Positions 8,049 through 15,160 are shown, numbered from the stretch's first letter. The stretch is 26,985 nt of DNA from DTU064 sp045588245 (GCA_045588245.1 JAZNDW010000015.1:1-26985), one strand, 5' to 3'. The notes: generated by a model from the letters alone, not told the origin. Numbers and translations: made by a program.

Positions 8049-8107
8049 TTTCAGGAAAATGTAAGGGATATGTCTTCAAAGCCTAATTTACCTAAATTTC
8101 ATAATAT

Positions 8108-8184
8108 GCGCCCGTAGCTCAGCAGGATAGAGCGTTCGCCTCCTAAGCGAAAGGCCGCGCGTTCGAATCGCGCCGGGCGTGCCA
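8108..8184 (+). tRNA. tRNA-Arg (anticodon CCU)
   Basis: A complete cloverleaf of 77 nt with encoded CCA: acceptor GCGCCCG (8108-8114) pairs with CGGGCGT (8174-8180), D stem GCTC/GAGC, anticodon stem TTCGC/GCGAA around CTCCTAA with anticodon CCT at 8142-8144, and T arm GCGCG-TTCGAAT-CGCGC. The discriminator is G followed by CCA. It is not the same sequence as the interrupted tRNA-Arg(CCU) 180 bp upstream, although both read AGG codons. A strong terminator follows directly. Its position inside the proposed element suggests that it replaces the disrupted chromosomal tRNA. Confidence 0.97.
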
Positions 8185-8190
8185 AATGAC

Positions 8191-8231
8191 AACCCTTTAT
8201 CGAATTTCTGTTTTGATAAAGGGTTGCTTTT
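8191..8231 (+). terminator. Rho-independent terminator after tRNA-Arg
   Basis: AACCCTTTATC (8191-8201) pairs perfectly with GATAAAGGGTT (8215-8225) over 11 bp, followed by GCTTTT. It separates the tRNA from the OLD-family gene. Confidence 0.85.
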
Positions 8232-8273
8232 CAAATTGCTGCCGTTCGTATTAAACAAAGGAGTACAATTTCT

Positions 8274-9647
8274 ATGATAAAACAAATACAAATATCGGGA
8301 TTTCGTGGATTTGGGATTCCTCAAATAGTTCCTTTTGCTGTCCCTTCTGCTCAGAAATTTGGAAGCGGGCTTACTATTATAACTGGAGGAAACAATTCAG
8401 GAAAAACTACAATTATTGAATCAATTCGTGCATTCAACGGAAATGAAAGCCCTTCTTTCTCTGAAGGGCGCCGGAACGCTAATACGGATAGTGTTATTGA
8501 ATTAATCATGGAATCCACGTCGGGGAATGTATCAACCATTAAGTCAGTTCCTGGAAATGGAAGTTCAACAGAAAAAATAGACACAATCAAACCCAAAACT
8601 TATATTCTCCAATCAAGGCGAGCCGTACCATTTGAATTTGGAAAAACCGCGTGGGACCGCGAGGCATACATTACTTATTCGCAAAACCTCGATGGCCAAA
8701 GGACTGCATCGTTAGATCATTTCGATGCCAGAATATTTCAAATCGAAAAAAGAAAATCGGAATTTGATCTTGTTTTGCAAAAAGTATTTGGCGAAGACTT
8801 TCGCTGGACCGTCGAGCAGCGCGACACTGGAAAGTATTATATTAAATACATTAAGGGTGGTATTGCGCACAGCAGTGAAGGCGTCGGGGATGGAATATGG
8901 AGTATTTTTACTATTTGCGCTGCGCTTTTTGATGCGCCTGAGGAAAGCATGGTTGTAATAGATGAACCTGAGTTATCTATTCACCCTGCAATGCAAAAAA
9001 GACTAATGAAACTTCTTGGAGAGTATGCTCAAACACGCCAAATTGTGATCAGCACACACTCTCCATATTTCGTCGATTGGAATGCTATTATTAACGGCGC
9101 AATGTTAATACGGACGGTTAAGGAAGGCGTTAACACCAAGTGCTATCATTTGTCTAATGATTGTCGCACCTTATTTAAGGGCATACTTAAGGACCTGAAT
9201 AATCCCCACACACTGGGTCTTGTGGCCAATGAAGTTTTCTTTTTAAACGACAAGGTTATTCTCGTCGAGGGACAAGAAGATGTTGTGATTTTTAATAAGA
9301 TTGCAACCGACCTCGGACGCTCCATTGATGGTGACTTCTTTGGTTGGGGTGTTGGTGGAGCAACAAAAATGAGAGCCTTCTTAAAACTGTTTAATGATTT
9401 GGGTTACAAGAAGGTTATTGCTATCCTTGATGGCGATAAAAAAGATACTGCAGAGGAATTGGAAAAAGAGTTTTCTTCTTGTGGATATAGATTTTTTGTG
9501 TTGCCTACCGATGATATCAGGGATAAAGAAGGACGAGAACTTGCTCCCAAAATCGGAATTGCCACTGATAAGGGGCGGTTCAAAGATGAACACAAAGCGT
9601 ATCTAATCAATCTTTTTGATGAGATTTCTGCTGCATTTTGCAAATAA
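8274..9647 (+). CDS. OLD-family ATPase with TOPRIM nuclease domain
   Basis: The 457-residue product has an ABC-type SMC/RecF-like ATPase followed by a C-terminal TOPRIM domain, the layout of overcoming-lysogenization-defect (OLD) nucleases. Visible motifs are Walker A GGNNSGKTT (38-46), a signature-like SSEGVGDGIWS (200-210), Walker B VVIDEPE (227-233), the H-loop STHSPYF (260-266) and TOPRIM residues EGQED (332-336) and DGD (386-388). Known OLD proteins are DNA nucleases with antiphage roles; GajA of Gabija is a relative, but no GajB-like helicase is adjacent. The start is ATG 8274 behind AAAGGAG. It is the only large plus-strand gene of the island and is AT-rich compared with the core genes, suggesting transferred cargo between tRNA and integrase. 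Confidence 0.9.
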   Translation: MIKQIQISGFRGFGIPQIVPFAVPSAQKFGSGLTIITGGNNSGKTTIIESIRAFNGNESPSFSEGRRNANTDSVIELIMESTSGNVSTIKSVPGNGSSTEKIDTIKPKTYILQSRRAVPFEFGKTAWDREAYITYSQNLDGQRTASLDHFDARIFQIEKRKSEFDLVLQKVFGEDFRWTVEQRDTGKYYIKYIKGGIAHSSEGVGDGIWSIFTICAALFDAPEESMVVIDEPELSIHPAMQKRLMKLLGEYAQTRQIVISTHSPYFVDWNAIINGAMLIRTVKEGVNTKCYHLSNDCRTLFKGILKDLNNPHTLGLVANEVFFLNDKVILVEGQEDVVIFNKIATDLGRSIDGDFFGWGVGGATKMRAFLKLFNDLGYKKVIAILDGDKKDTAEELEKEFSSCGYRFFVLPTDDIRDKEGRELAPKIGIATDKGRFKDEHKAYLINLFDEISAAFCK

Positions 9648-9663
9648 TCACTTGCAAAATTTA

Positions 9664-9690
9664 GGGCGATGGCCGTTATGGTCATCGCCC
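9664..9690. terminator. Bidirectional terminator between OLD gene and integrase
   Basis: GGGCGATGGCC (9664-9674) and GGTCATCGCCC (9680-9690) form an 11-bp stem with one G-T pair around GTTAT. TTT follows on the plus strand, and an A-rich stretch (AAAATTTA) precedes it, giving T-rich sequence on the minus strand. It serves the convergent ends of the OLD and integrase genes. Confidence 0.8.
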
Positions 9691-9704
9691 TTTGCGTTGT
9701 TGGT

Positions 9705-11099
9705 TTATTCGAATAGCTGCTCCAGCTTTTCTGCGGCTGTTTTATCAGAGCTCTTTAGGAAGTGGCTGTAGATGTCCGTCGTAGTGCTCGTTCGTGCATG
9801 GCCTGCTCTGCCGGCCACTGTGACCAGCGGTACGCCCGCTGCGATTTGCATGGTGATGTTGGTATGGCGCAGCGAATGCACCGTCCTGTGTGGCAGTCCT
9901 GCCGCGTCACACACCTTATGCACCCATGTGTACACGGTGCCGGGGTAGATCTGTGCGCCGCACTCCGCGATGAACAGCCGGTCTGTTTCTTTCCATTGAT
10001 CGCCCATGTCGTGGCGGTACTGATCGTACCATGCCTTGTATTCCGTCAGCACCGACAGCAGCTTATCCGATATGGCAATCACACGCTTGCTGCTCTCGGT
10101 TTTGGGCTCCTTATCTACGATGCCGATGCCTGCTACCGTTGTGACTGATCGCTCAATGGTGATGGTAGCATCTTCGAAGTCGATATTCGACCACTCCAGT
10201 CCGCAGAGCTCACCGCGCCGCATGCCTGTCAGCAGCAGGATCATTGCTGCTGTTTTGTACCGTATGTCCGGATAGGTATCTGCTGCCGCATAGAATTTCT
10301 TGGCGTCTTCATCGTTCATATAGTCGATCTCCTTTGATGGCCGCTTCGGGAAGTCTATGTAATCTGCGCTGGCATAGTTATCGTTGATGAGGCGCTGCTT
10401 CTTCGCATGGGATAATACGGCGCGCAGTGTTCGTTTAATTTTGTGCATTGTTTCGTAGGCATATAGCTCTTTTCTCTTTGTAACATTGAATAGTGATGTA
10501 GTGCTGCGTCCGAGGCAGGCTGCCAACCGCTCCGCGTATTCCAGACTAATGGTCTTTCCCGCCAGTGCTGCTGTCAGCGTGCAGCAGTTGAAGTCCATTT
10601 CAAATCGCAGTTTTCGGAAGCCCATCTTCGCTTCCTGCATTGCCTCCCGCAGTTCTGGTTTGGCGGTCACCGTTGTGACCGTCTTTTCTTTTTTGTCAAG
10701 CTGATCATAGAAGCGTTGTATGATTGTGGGATTAATTTCGCGCAGTTTGTACCCGCCGATGCTGGCGGCGATATCCTTGATGGCGTTCTGGCAGTTTACA
10801 TAGTAGCTGGCCGACAGTTCATCCTTTCGCCGCTCCAACCACCAGTTTGCGTATTCGCCCAAGGTGATATCGGGCGAGATTCCCTCCGCGCCAGGCGCGG
10901 TGAGGGACATCTTCAGCTCGGATTCGTATTTGTCTGCGTATATGACGACTTCCCGTTCCATCTGCTTTTGCGTCAGTCCTGCTGGTGGCCGCCACGTGGT
11001 GGAGTAGACATTCAGCTTGCCGCTGCCCTTGTCTTTCATCTTCACCTGTATTCGGTAGCTGGGACCGGATTTCGTCATTCGTTTTGTAATTGTTGCCAT
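9705..11099 (-). CDS. int: Tyrosine recombinase/integrase
   Basis: This 464-residue phage/ICE-type integrase would catalyse insertion and excision of the island. Catalytic residues are R294 (TGMRRGEL), K338 region (TESSKRVIA), H408 and R411 (HSLRHT), H434 (GRAGH) and the nucleophile Y444 (DIYSHF). The N-terminus (MATITKRMTKSGPSYRIQV) is an AP2-like arm-binding region. A core-binding SAM-like domain starts near residue 78 but is interrupted at about 170-206 by a helix-turn-helix-like insert (LAGKTISLEYAERLAACLG). The start ATG at 11099 is preceded by GGAGG. It is last in the minus-strand HTH-primase-xis-int run and ends at the bidirectional terminator. Confidence 0.95.
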   Translation of the reverse strand: MATITKRMTKSGPSYRIQVKMKDKGSGKLNVYSTTWRPPAGLTQKQMEREVVIYADKYESELKMSLTAPGAEGISPDITLGEYANWWLERRKDELSASYYVNCQNAIKDIAASIGGYKLREINPTIIQRFYDQLDKKEKTVTTVTAKPELREAMQEAKMGFRKLRFEMDFNCCTLTAALAGKTISLEYAERLAACLGRSTTSLFNVTKRKELYAYETMHKIKRTLRAVLSHAKKQRLINDNYASADYIDFPKRPSKEIDYMNDEDAKKFYAAADTYPDIRYKTAAMILLLTGMRRGELCGLEWSNIDFEDATITIERSVTTVAGIGIVDKEPKTESSKRVIAISDKLLSVLTEYKAWYDQYRHDMGDQWKETDRLFIAECGAQIYPGTVYTWVHKVCDAAGLPHRTVHSLRHTNITMQIAAGVPLVTVAGRAGHARTSTTTDIYSHFLKSSDKTAAEKLEQLFE

Positions 11100-11171
11100 A
11101 TCGGTTCCTCCGTTATTTTGTTATTGCAAGCCCTTGGCAACAACAAAGGAAGCCAGAGAATTGCTGCAAAG

Positions 11172-11375
11172 TCAAGCAATATTTTCACTTTCGCCTGAGA
11201 AATATTTGATAAGATCATCGAGGTCCACCAGAATCTTTTTGCCTGTGAACACGCAGTGTACCTTACCATCCTTGCAGAGAGAACGGATGCAATTTGCGGT
11301 GATAGCCGAGTCCTGGTCGATTTCCTTGATAATTTCCACCGATTCACCGATGGTACGCATTCTGTGTATAGTCAT
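11172..11375 (-). CDS. Excisionase-like small DNA-binding protein
   Basis: A 67-residue protein starting at ATG 11375, eight bases after AAAGGAG; the open frame extends to 11552 but the upstream part lacks a ribosome binding site and looks non-coding. The segment DSAITANCIRSLCKDG followed by VFTGKKILVDLDDLIKYF has the MerR/Xis-like winged-helix pattern of excisionases (helix-turn-helix, then a K-x-x-V-x-L-D-x-L motif). It is 72 bp upstream of the integrase gene on the same strand, the usual xis position. Its role in directing excision is inferred from fold pattern and neighbour. Confidence 0.75.
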   Translation of the reverse strand: MTIHRMRTIGESVEIIKEIDQDSAITANCIRSLCKDGKVHCVFTGKKILVDLDDLIKYFSGESENIA

Positions 11376-11523
11376 GAGGTAAACTCCTTTCGATTTTTGA
11401 AAAGTTGATTTATGGGGCAATACCCCTTCTTGATTTCCCGATTTTTCGCGCGTGACCCCACGCCCGTCTCGGAAGTGATTGCTTCTAGAGATTAGGACCG
11501 GCCCTCCCGCCTGTCCGACAATG

Positions 11524-11605
11524 TTGCTAATGTAGCAGGCTTTATCGGTCAACCATATTTTTAACTCTAATAAGAGGCGACATCATAAACCTGCTACATC
11601 TGCAA
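11524..11605. repeat. Spaced 16-bp inverted repeat after the primase gene
   Basis: TTGCTAATGTAGCAGG (11524-11539) and CCTGCTACATCTGCAA (11590-11605) match as inverted repeats at 14 of 16 positions, separated by 50 bp. They lie just beyond the primase stop and before the xis gene. The separation is long for a terminator. A protein-binding site or a processed RNA structure is possible. Nothing else is recognisable in 11376-11612. Confidence 0.5.
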
Positions 11606-11612
11606 CAGAAAA

Positions 11613-13766
11613 TTACATAGGCTGTGCTACGCCACTCAATTTGTATCCGATCAGCACCGTAGTCAGGTTTCCGCCACCTTTCGGGCGTTTGCGCTCCAGT
11701 GTAGCAAAACTGCTGAGAGCCTGATTAAACTTGGCGGAGTTTTCCGGCCTGCAGCCGTTATCCTCACACCACTGAGTGTATGCTTTATACACCGCACTTG
11801 TCCGCACTTCGGCTCCGTCAATCTTTTCGAGACATTCTTCAGTGAATCGCGCCACCTTATCGCTTTCCTTGCGATATTCCTCGATGGCTTCCTTAACGGA
11901 GTCCGGTATCATCAATCCTTCGGACTGAATCAGCCTGTAACCTTCCAGCAGCCAGTTGAGGATTGCCCTCTGGCTGTTTGGTGCAGCAAACAATTCTTTC
12001 AAGTTCTTGTCCTGCTCCTTCTCACCGAAGTGCCGATCGAAGGTGACGATGATCACACGGTCGCTGCTGAACAAGGTCAGATCGCTGATCGCCGGACGGT
12101 AGTTGGTATTGATATACAGCTTGAACTGCGGTTTGAAGTCAAAGCTGTTTTCGTTCAGGAAGCGGGCGTTCATCGTGTCGTTACCAGTCATGGTTTTCAC
12201 CAATGCCGCATCCAATCTAAGGCTACGGTCCGGCTCTGAGATGTTTACAAAGCGCACTCCTGCCAGCCGCGCCACATCTTCGCTAGGCGCTCTACTGCTC
12301 TTATTCACCTTGATTCCTATGGTCTCTGCTTGGGATGTGCAACCGTAATGTCCGATCACTTTCAGCACGCTTTCACACAGCGCACCTTTACCGTTGCGGG
12401 TGGTTGCTCCGTAGAAGATAAACATACACTCGAAGCGGGTATCGCCGCTGAGACCGTAACCCAGCACCTTCTGCAGGAACTTCGCTTTCTCCTGATCGCC
12501 GTTGGTAATCTCCACCATGAAGCGTTCAAACCGTTCACAGCGTGCATCGGGATTGTATTCCACATTGCTGTGCTTGGTCAGCTTGTCCTCTGGCCGATGG
12601 GGAGTAAATTCCTTCGTTTTCAGGTGGAGTGTGCCGTTTTTGCAGTTAAAGATGTAGGGATCCGTATCAAATTCTTCCATACTAATGGTATGTACGCTCA
12701 TTGCGTCAGAGATCACCGTTTCGCGCATTTTACGCGTCTGCCAACGGTAGCAGAACTTAGCATATTCCTCGCGGCGCTTGTCATCTTCGATGGATAAACA
12801 GTAAATGCAGAGGTGTCTTGCAAGCTGTTTACAGAGCTCCCTAGTCTTGGTATTCCCGATATCCTGCTCCCACACAATGCCGTTGTAATGGAACCAGCTC
12901 TTGCGCTCCGGCACATAGCGAAGCACATCCTTATAGAAGTCTGCAAAGAGTTGGCCGCCACCGAGCTCCGTCCACGGATACGCTTTGTTATCCTCAGGTT
13001 TGATCTTTTTCAGATATTCCTGCGGTGCGCCGAACTGCTCCGGTGGAATATAGTCTTCTGCACTGCTCATCTCACGACCGTATTTTTGGGCGCTGCTCCA
13101 GATGGCGTCCAGCTCCTGCTGCTCCAGCGGTGGTACACACTTGGCTGCTTCTGCATCGAAGTGCGCCTTTGCTTCTGCTTCACCGTAGCGTTTGATAAGC
13201 TGGCATGCCTTTTTATGCAGGGTTCCATTGCGTCCGCCAGCCAGAATGAACAACTTGTCCACGGTCTTTTTTCCCTTAAAGTACATGACCTGCGGGTTTT
13301 CCACTCCGAACAGGAATCTGCCTGCGTCCAACGCGTTTGCGTCAAATTCAAGGAACTTCTTCTGAATCTGCTTTTTCAGCGCTGCATACTGCTCGACATT
13401 GCTGACTCTTCCGATCGGAAAGTAACAGTGGAACTTGGGGCGCGCTGCTTTGCCGTCTTTTTCTTTCATGTGGTTACGGCTGAAGCACACCGCGAAAGCC
13501 ACATCAGGAAACGTCTTTTGCACATCCTCCGGTTTTTTCCAATCGTCGGGATTGTCGCTATGATTGTTGTCACAGTCCATGGGGATGCAGTCGGCATACT
13601 GGAAGTTTGCGATGCCTCTTTCGTTTCCTTTGTACTTCGCGCATACGTGATCGCGGCGCATTGCTTGCTCCAGCGTAGTCAGATTGTCCACCGGCACCTC
13701 GTTGGGGTATACCTTATTCTGCTTCGCACCGGTTGTGTTTGCTGTGTAGATTGTAAATGGTGTCAT
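11613..13766 (-). CDS. Primase-polymerase/SF3 helicase (PriRep-type replication protein)
   Basis: The 717-residue protein appears to be a self-contained replication initiator of a mobile element. The N-terminal PrimPol-like domain shows an acidic metal motif MDCD (63-66), FHCYFP (112-117) and DAGRFLFG (147-154). A PriCT-like linker follows (about 180-230). The C-terminal SF3/D5-type helicase has an N-terminal D5 region (about 280-430), Walker A YGATTRNGKGA (452-462), Walker B VNISEPD and a sensor asparagine motif YINTNYRP (551-558). The Walker A reads GKGAL, lacking the usual Ser/Thr at the following position. The start is ATG 13766 behind GGAGGT. It lies 23 bp after the HTH gene. Satellites and integrative elements use such proteins for autonomous replication after excision. 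Confidence 0.9.
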   Translation of the reverse strand: MTPFTIYTANTTGAKQNKVYPNEVPVDNLTTLEQAMRRDHVCAKYKGNERGIANFQYADCIPMDCDNNHSDNPDDWKKPEDVQKTFPDVAFAVCFSRNHMKEKDGKAARPKFHCYFPIGRVSNVEQYAALKKQIQKKFLEFDANALDAGRFLFGVENPQVMYFKGKKTVDKLFILAGGRNGTLHKKACQLIKRYGEAEAKAHFDAEAAKCVPPLEQQELDAIWSSAQKYGREMSSAEDYIPPEQFGAPQEYLKKIKPEDNKAYPWTELGGGQLFADFYKDVLRYVPERKSWFHYNGIVWEQDIGNTKTRELCKQLARHLCIYCLSIEDDKRREEYAKFCYRWQTRKMRETVISDAMSVHTISMEEFDTDPYIFNCKNGTLHLKTKEFTPHRPEDKLTKHSNVEYNPDARCERFERFMVEITNGDQEKAKFLQKVLGYGLSGDTRFECMFIFYGATTRNGKGALCESVLKVIGHYGCTSQAETIGIKVNKSSRAPSEDVARLAGVRFVNISEPDRSLRLDAALVKTMTGNDTMNARFLNENSFDFKPQFKLYINTNYRPAISDLTLFSSDRVIIVTFDRHFGEKEQDKNLKELFAAPNSQRAILNWLLEGYRLIQSEGLMIPDSVKEAIEEYRKESDKVARFTEECLEKIDGAEVRTSAVYKAYTQWCEDNGCRPENSAKFNQALSSFATLERKRPKGGGNLTTVLIGYKLSGVAQPM

Positions 13767-13789
13767 AACTTACCTCCAACCTACCAGCA

Positions 13790-13981
13790 TCAGTGTCCGT
13801 GTCCGATGGGATAGCTGATTTCATGGATCGCACGCATTACCTTTTCCTTCTGCTGAGGATTCAATTCCTCACGGAGAAGTCTTGAGAAGGTTTCCGGTCT
13901 GATTCCAAGCCACTTGGCAATCTCCCAGTAGTGCACTCCCATCTCGCAGGCTTTTATTCTGATATCTTGATTCGCTTTCAT
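13790..13981 (-). CDS. Small helix-turn-helix protein
   Basis: A 63-residue protein of phage-like character. Residues about 5-40 (IRIKACEMGVHYWEIAKWLGIRPETFSRLLRE) form a clear helix-turn-helix, with WEIAKWLGI and PETFSRLLR as the two helices. The short C-terminus ends in a GHGH tail. It starts with ATG at 13981 behind AAAGGA and lies 23 bp upstream of the primase gene. It is first in the HTH-primase-xis-int run and may control it. Upstream there is a 200-nt leader with competing hairpins and a consensus promoter. Confidence 0.85.
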   Translation of the reverse strand: MKANQDIRIKACEMGVHYWEIAKWLGIRPETFSRLLREELNPQQKEKVMRAIHEISYPIGHGH

Positions 13982-13993
13982 ATGTTTTCCTTT

Positions 13994-14067
13994 CCGGCCT
14001 TGGGGCCTATCGAATTTTTATGGCCGGTGCTCTGGATAACAAAAAGAGCACCGATACGTTGCTCTTT
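13994..14067 (-). promoter_or_regulatory. Leader with mutually exclusive hairpins (attenuator candidate)
   Basis: Reading the minus strand, segment A is AAAGAGCA (plus 14060-14067), segment B is CGGTGCTCT (14045-14053) and segment C is AGAGCACCG (14025-14033). B can pair with A over 8 bp, and that hairpin is followed by TTTTT, like an intrinsic terminator. B can instead pair with C over 9 bp, destroying the terminator. A third pair, CCGGCC/GGCCGG (14022-14027 and 13994-13999), overlaps C and ends right before the AAAGGA ribosome binding site of the HTH gene. This nested arrangement suggests transcriptional or translational attenuation. Pairings are seen; function is inferred. Confidence 0.55.
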
Positions 14068-14152
14068 GTAGCGTCGTAACTGTGCTCTTTGAATCTTTGA
14101 TTATTGAATTTTGAAGCGTTGTTTCTTTGTAATCTTGTTCTTTGTATCTTTG
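14064..14152 (-). repeat. CAAAG-repeat leader segment
   Basis: Six copies of CTTTG on the plus strand (CAAAG on the transcribed minus strand) begin at 14064, 14087, 14095, 14125, 14140 and 14148, several in ACAAAGA context. Spacing is irregular. They lie in the transcribed leader between the promoter and the attenuator-like hairpins. No ORF with a ribosome binding site is seen here. Confidence 0.5.
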
Positions 14153-14188
14153 TGACGTCTAGCGCCTTAAATGTCTTTCGACATCATG

Positions 14189-14217
14189 ATGATAACATAT
14201 TCGAACGTTTGTGTCAA
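14189..14217 (-). promoter_or_regulatory. Sigma-A promoter of the HTH-primase run
   Basis: Minus strand TTGACA (14212-14217) and TATCAT (14189-14194) with a 17-bp spacer. An ATGTC-TTTC-GACAT palindrome (14171-14184) lies over the predicted transcription start, and a CACAA-TATT-TTGTG palindrome (14226-14239) lies just upstream of the -35. Both are operator candidates. Confidence 0.75.
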
Positions 14218-14248
14218 TAGTAAATCACAATATTTTGTGTTAATATTT

Positions 14249-14343
14249 TATTACTGAGGCATACTGGCACAATATATAGTAATCTATTAGAATTTCGTTT
14301 TCCATAGACTTTTCAGAAATTGCTTCAGTAAGCCTCAGTAATA
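14249..14343. repeat. 12-bp inverted repeat in an AT-rich intergenic region
   Basis: TATTACTGAGGC (14249-14260) and GCCTCAGTAATA (14332-14343) are perfect inverted repeats 71 bp apart. Partial extra copies lie beside each arm: ATACTGGC after the first and CTTCAGTAA before the second. The enclosed sequence is AT-rich. Its position upstream of the HTH-primase promoter fits an origin of replication or an operator cluster. Which one cannot be told from sequence alone. Confidence 0.6.
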
Positions 14344-14358
14344 CAAAAACACCACCGC

Positions 14359-14643
14359 TTACCATGAAAAGCCGGAATTGAGTACCATCGTTCGTATAGC
14401 GCTCATCGCTCGTTTCGGGCTGCTGTAGTCGCGTACGAATTTCGGATCCGCTTTTCCATCGCGTTTCACAGAAACCAGTGTGTATGTGCCGCTAAACATA
14501 ATTCGTACTTCGAGTGTAGCATCATCTTCTTTCCATATTTTATGATAGATGATTTTGTTTGTATCTCTTGTGTATCCCGCTTCTGTGAAGCCATTCCTCA
14601 TAATCACCTGATTGAAGTCTCTTTGTGCTTTTTCGATCGTCAT
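14359..14643 (-). CDS. Hypothetical 94-residue protein
   Basis: I do not recognise this protein. The start is ATG at 14643 behind a strong AGGAGG; the open frame runs further upstream to 14745 but without a good ribosome binding site and with an improbable hydrophobic stretch. The product is basic and soluble, with N-terminal EKAQRDFNQVIMRNGF, a central beta-rich region (TLEVRIMFSGTYTLVSVKRDG) and a C-terminal helix (SPKRAMSAIRTMVLNSGFSW). It lies between the DUF6809-like gene and the regulatory region of the primase module, so it is probably part of the mobile element's accessory set. Confidence 0.7.
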   Translation of the reverse strand: MTIEKAQRDFNQVIMRNGFTEAGYTRDTNKIIYHKIWKEDDATLEVRIMFSGTYTLVSVKRDGKADPKFVRDYSSPKRAMSAIRTMVLNSGFSW

Positions 14644-14735
14644 ATTGTTTTCCTCCTGCCGTTTTGGTAGGACAATTAAGCCAGAAAGAAGATGAAAAGT
14701 CCAGCTAAAAACGCAAGAATTAGCAATTATAACAC

Positions 14736-14768
14736 AAAAAGGCACCGCAACATTTCTGCTGCGATGCC
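14736..14768 (-). terminator. Rho-independent terminator after the DUF6809-like gene
   Basis: On the minus strand GGCATCGCA and TGCGGTGCC form a 9-bp stem (14741-14768) with one wobble pair, followed by TTTTT (14736-14740). It starts eight bases past the stop codon. Confidence 0.85.
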
Positions 14769-14776
14769 TCGTGCTA

Positions 14777-15073
14777 TTATGTCATTTTGGGGTCTGTGAT
14801 GTCATCCAAGCTGATCATGGCCTCCACTGCCAACCGCATACCCAGCTTGAAGCCGAGCACGAATGACATCATTTCGTTTTTGTCACCCAGCTCCGACGCG
14901 CAGTCCTTGAACTTCTCGAACGTTTCCTGCTGCGCCTGTGTCAGCGTCTGCACCAGTTCATCCTCGTTCCGAGTCACAAGGTTCAGTATGTGCGAGTACG
15001 TACCGCCTCTGATGATATCCCGTTCCGACGGGCTGATGTTGCCGTAATACAGTTCCTCTATGATACTTCGCAT
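14777..15073 (-). CDS. DUF6809-like small protein
   Basis: The 98-residue product begins MRSIIEELYYGNISPSERDI, which matches the N-terminal signature I recall for DUF6809 proteins common in clostridial mobile elements; no function is established. The rest is helical (TQAQQETFEKFKDCASELGDKNEMMSFVLGFKLGMRLAVEAM), suggesting a small helical bundle. The ATG at 15073 follows AAAGGAGGTGGCGAC, so it is preferred to the ATG 30 bases upstream. The gene is bounded by the terminator of the AlbA_2-RES operon on one side and its own terminator on the other, so it is a separate unit. Confidence 0.75.
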   Translation of the reverse strand: MRSIIEELYYGNISPSERDIIRGGTYSHILNLVTRNEDELVQTLTQAQQETFEKFKDCASELGDKNEMMSFVLGFKLGMRLAVEAMISLDDITDPKMT

Positions 15074-15160
15074 GTCGCCACCTCCTTTGGCAGGGACACA
15101 CAATACCAGAATTCAACGGGAATATCCAGATGAAAATCGGTTTGTTAGCAGTTAAGTAGC

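Noticed and set aside
7879..8079. 66-codon minus-strand frame covering the tRNA half and repeats
   Set aside because: It contains the antisense of the tRNA 5' half and the TTTGG repeats; no ribosome binding site and no recognisable protein.
8088..8324. 78-codon minus-strand frame across tRNA-Arg
   Set aside because: Its GAIRTRGLSLRRRTLYPAELRA segment is the well-known spurious antisense translation of a tRNA gene.
12813..13814. 333-codon plus-strand open frame antisense to the primase gene
   Set aside because: Complement of a clear PrimPol/SF3 gene; hydrophobic and Cys-rich translation without family resemblance and no ribosome binding site.
14064..14152. CAAAG repeats as a possible CRISPR or microsatellite
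   Set aside because: Repeats are only 5-7 bp with irregular spacing, and there are no cas genes; not a CRISPR array.
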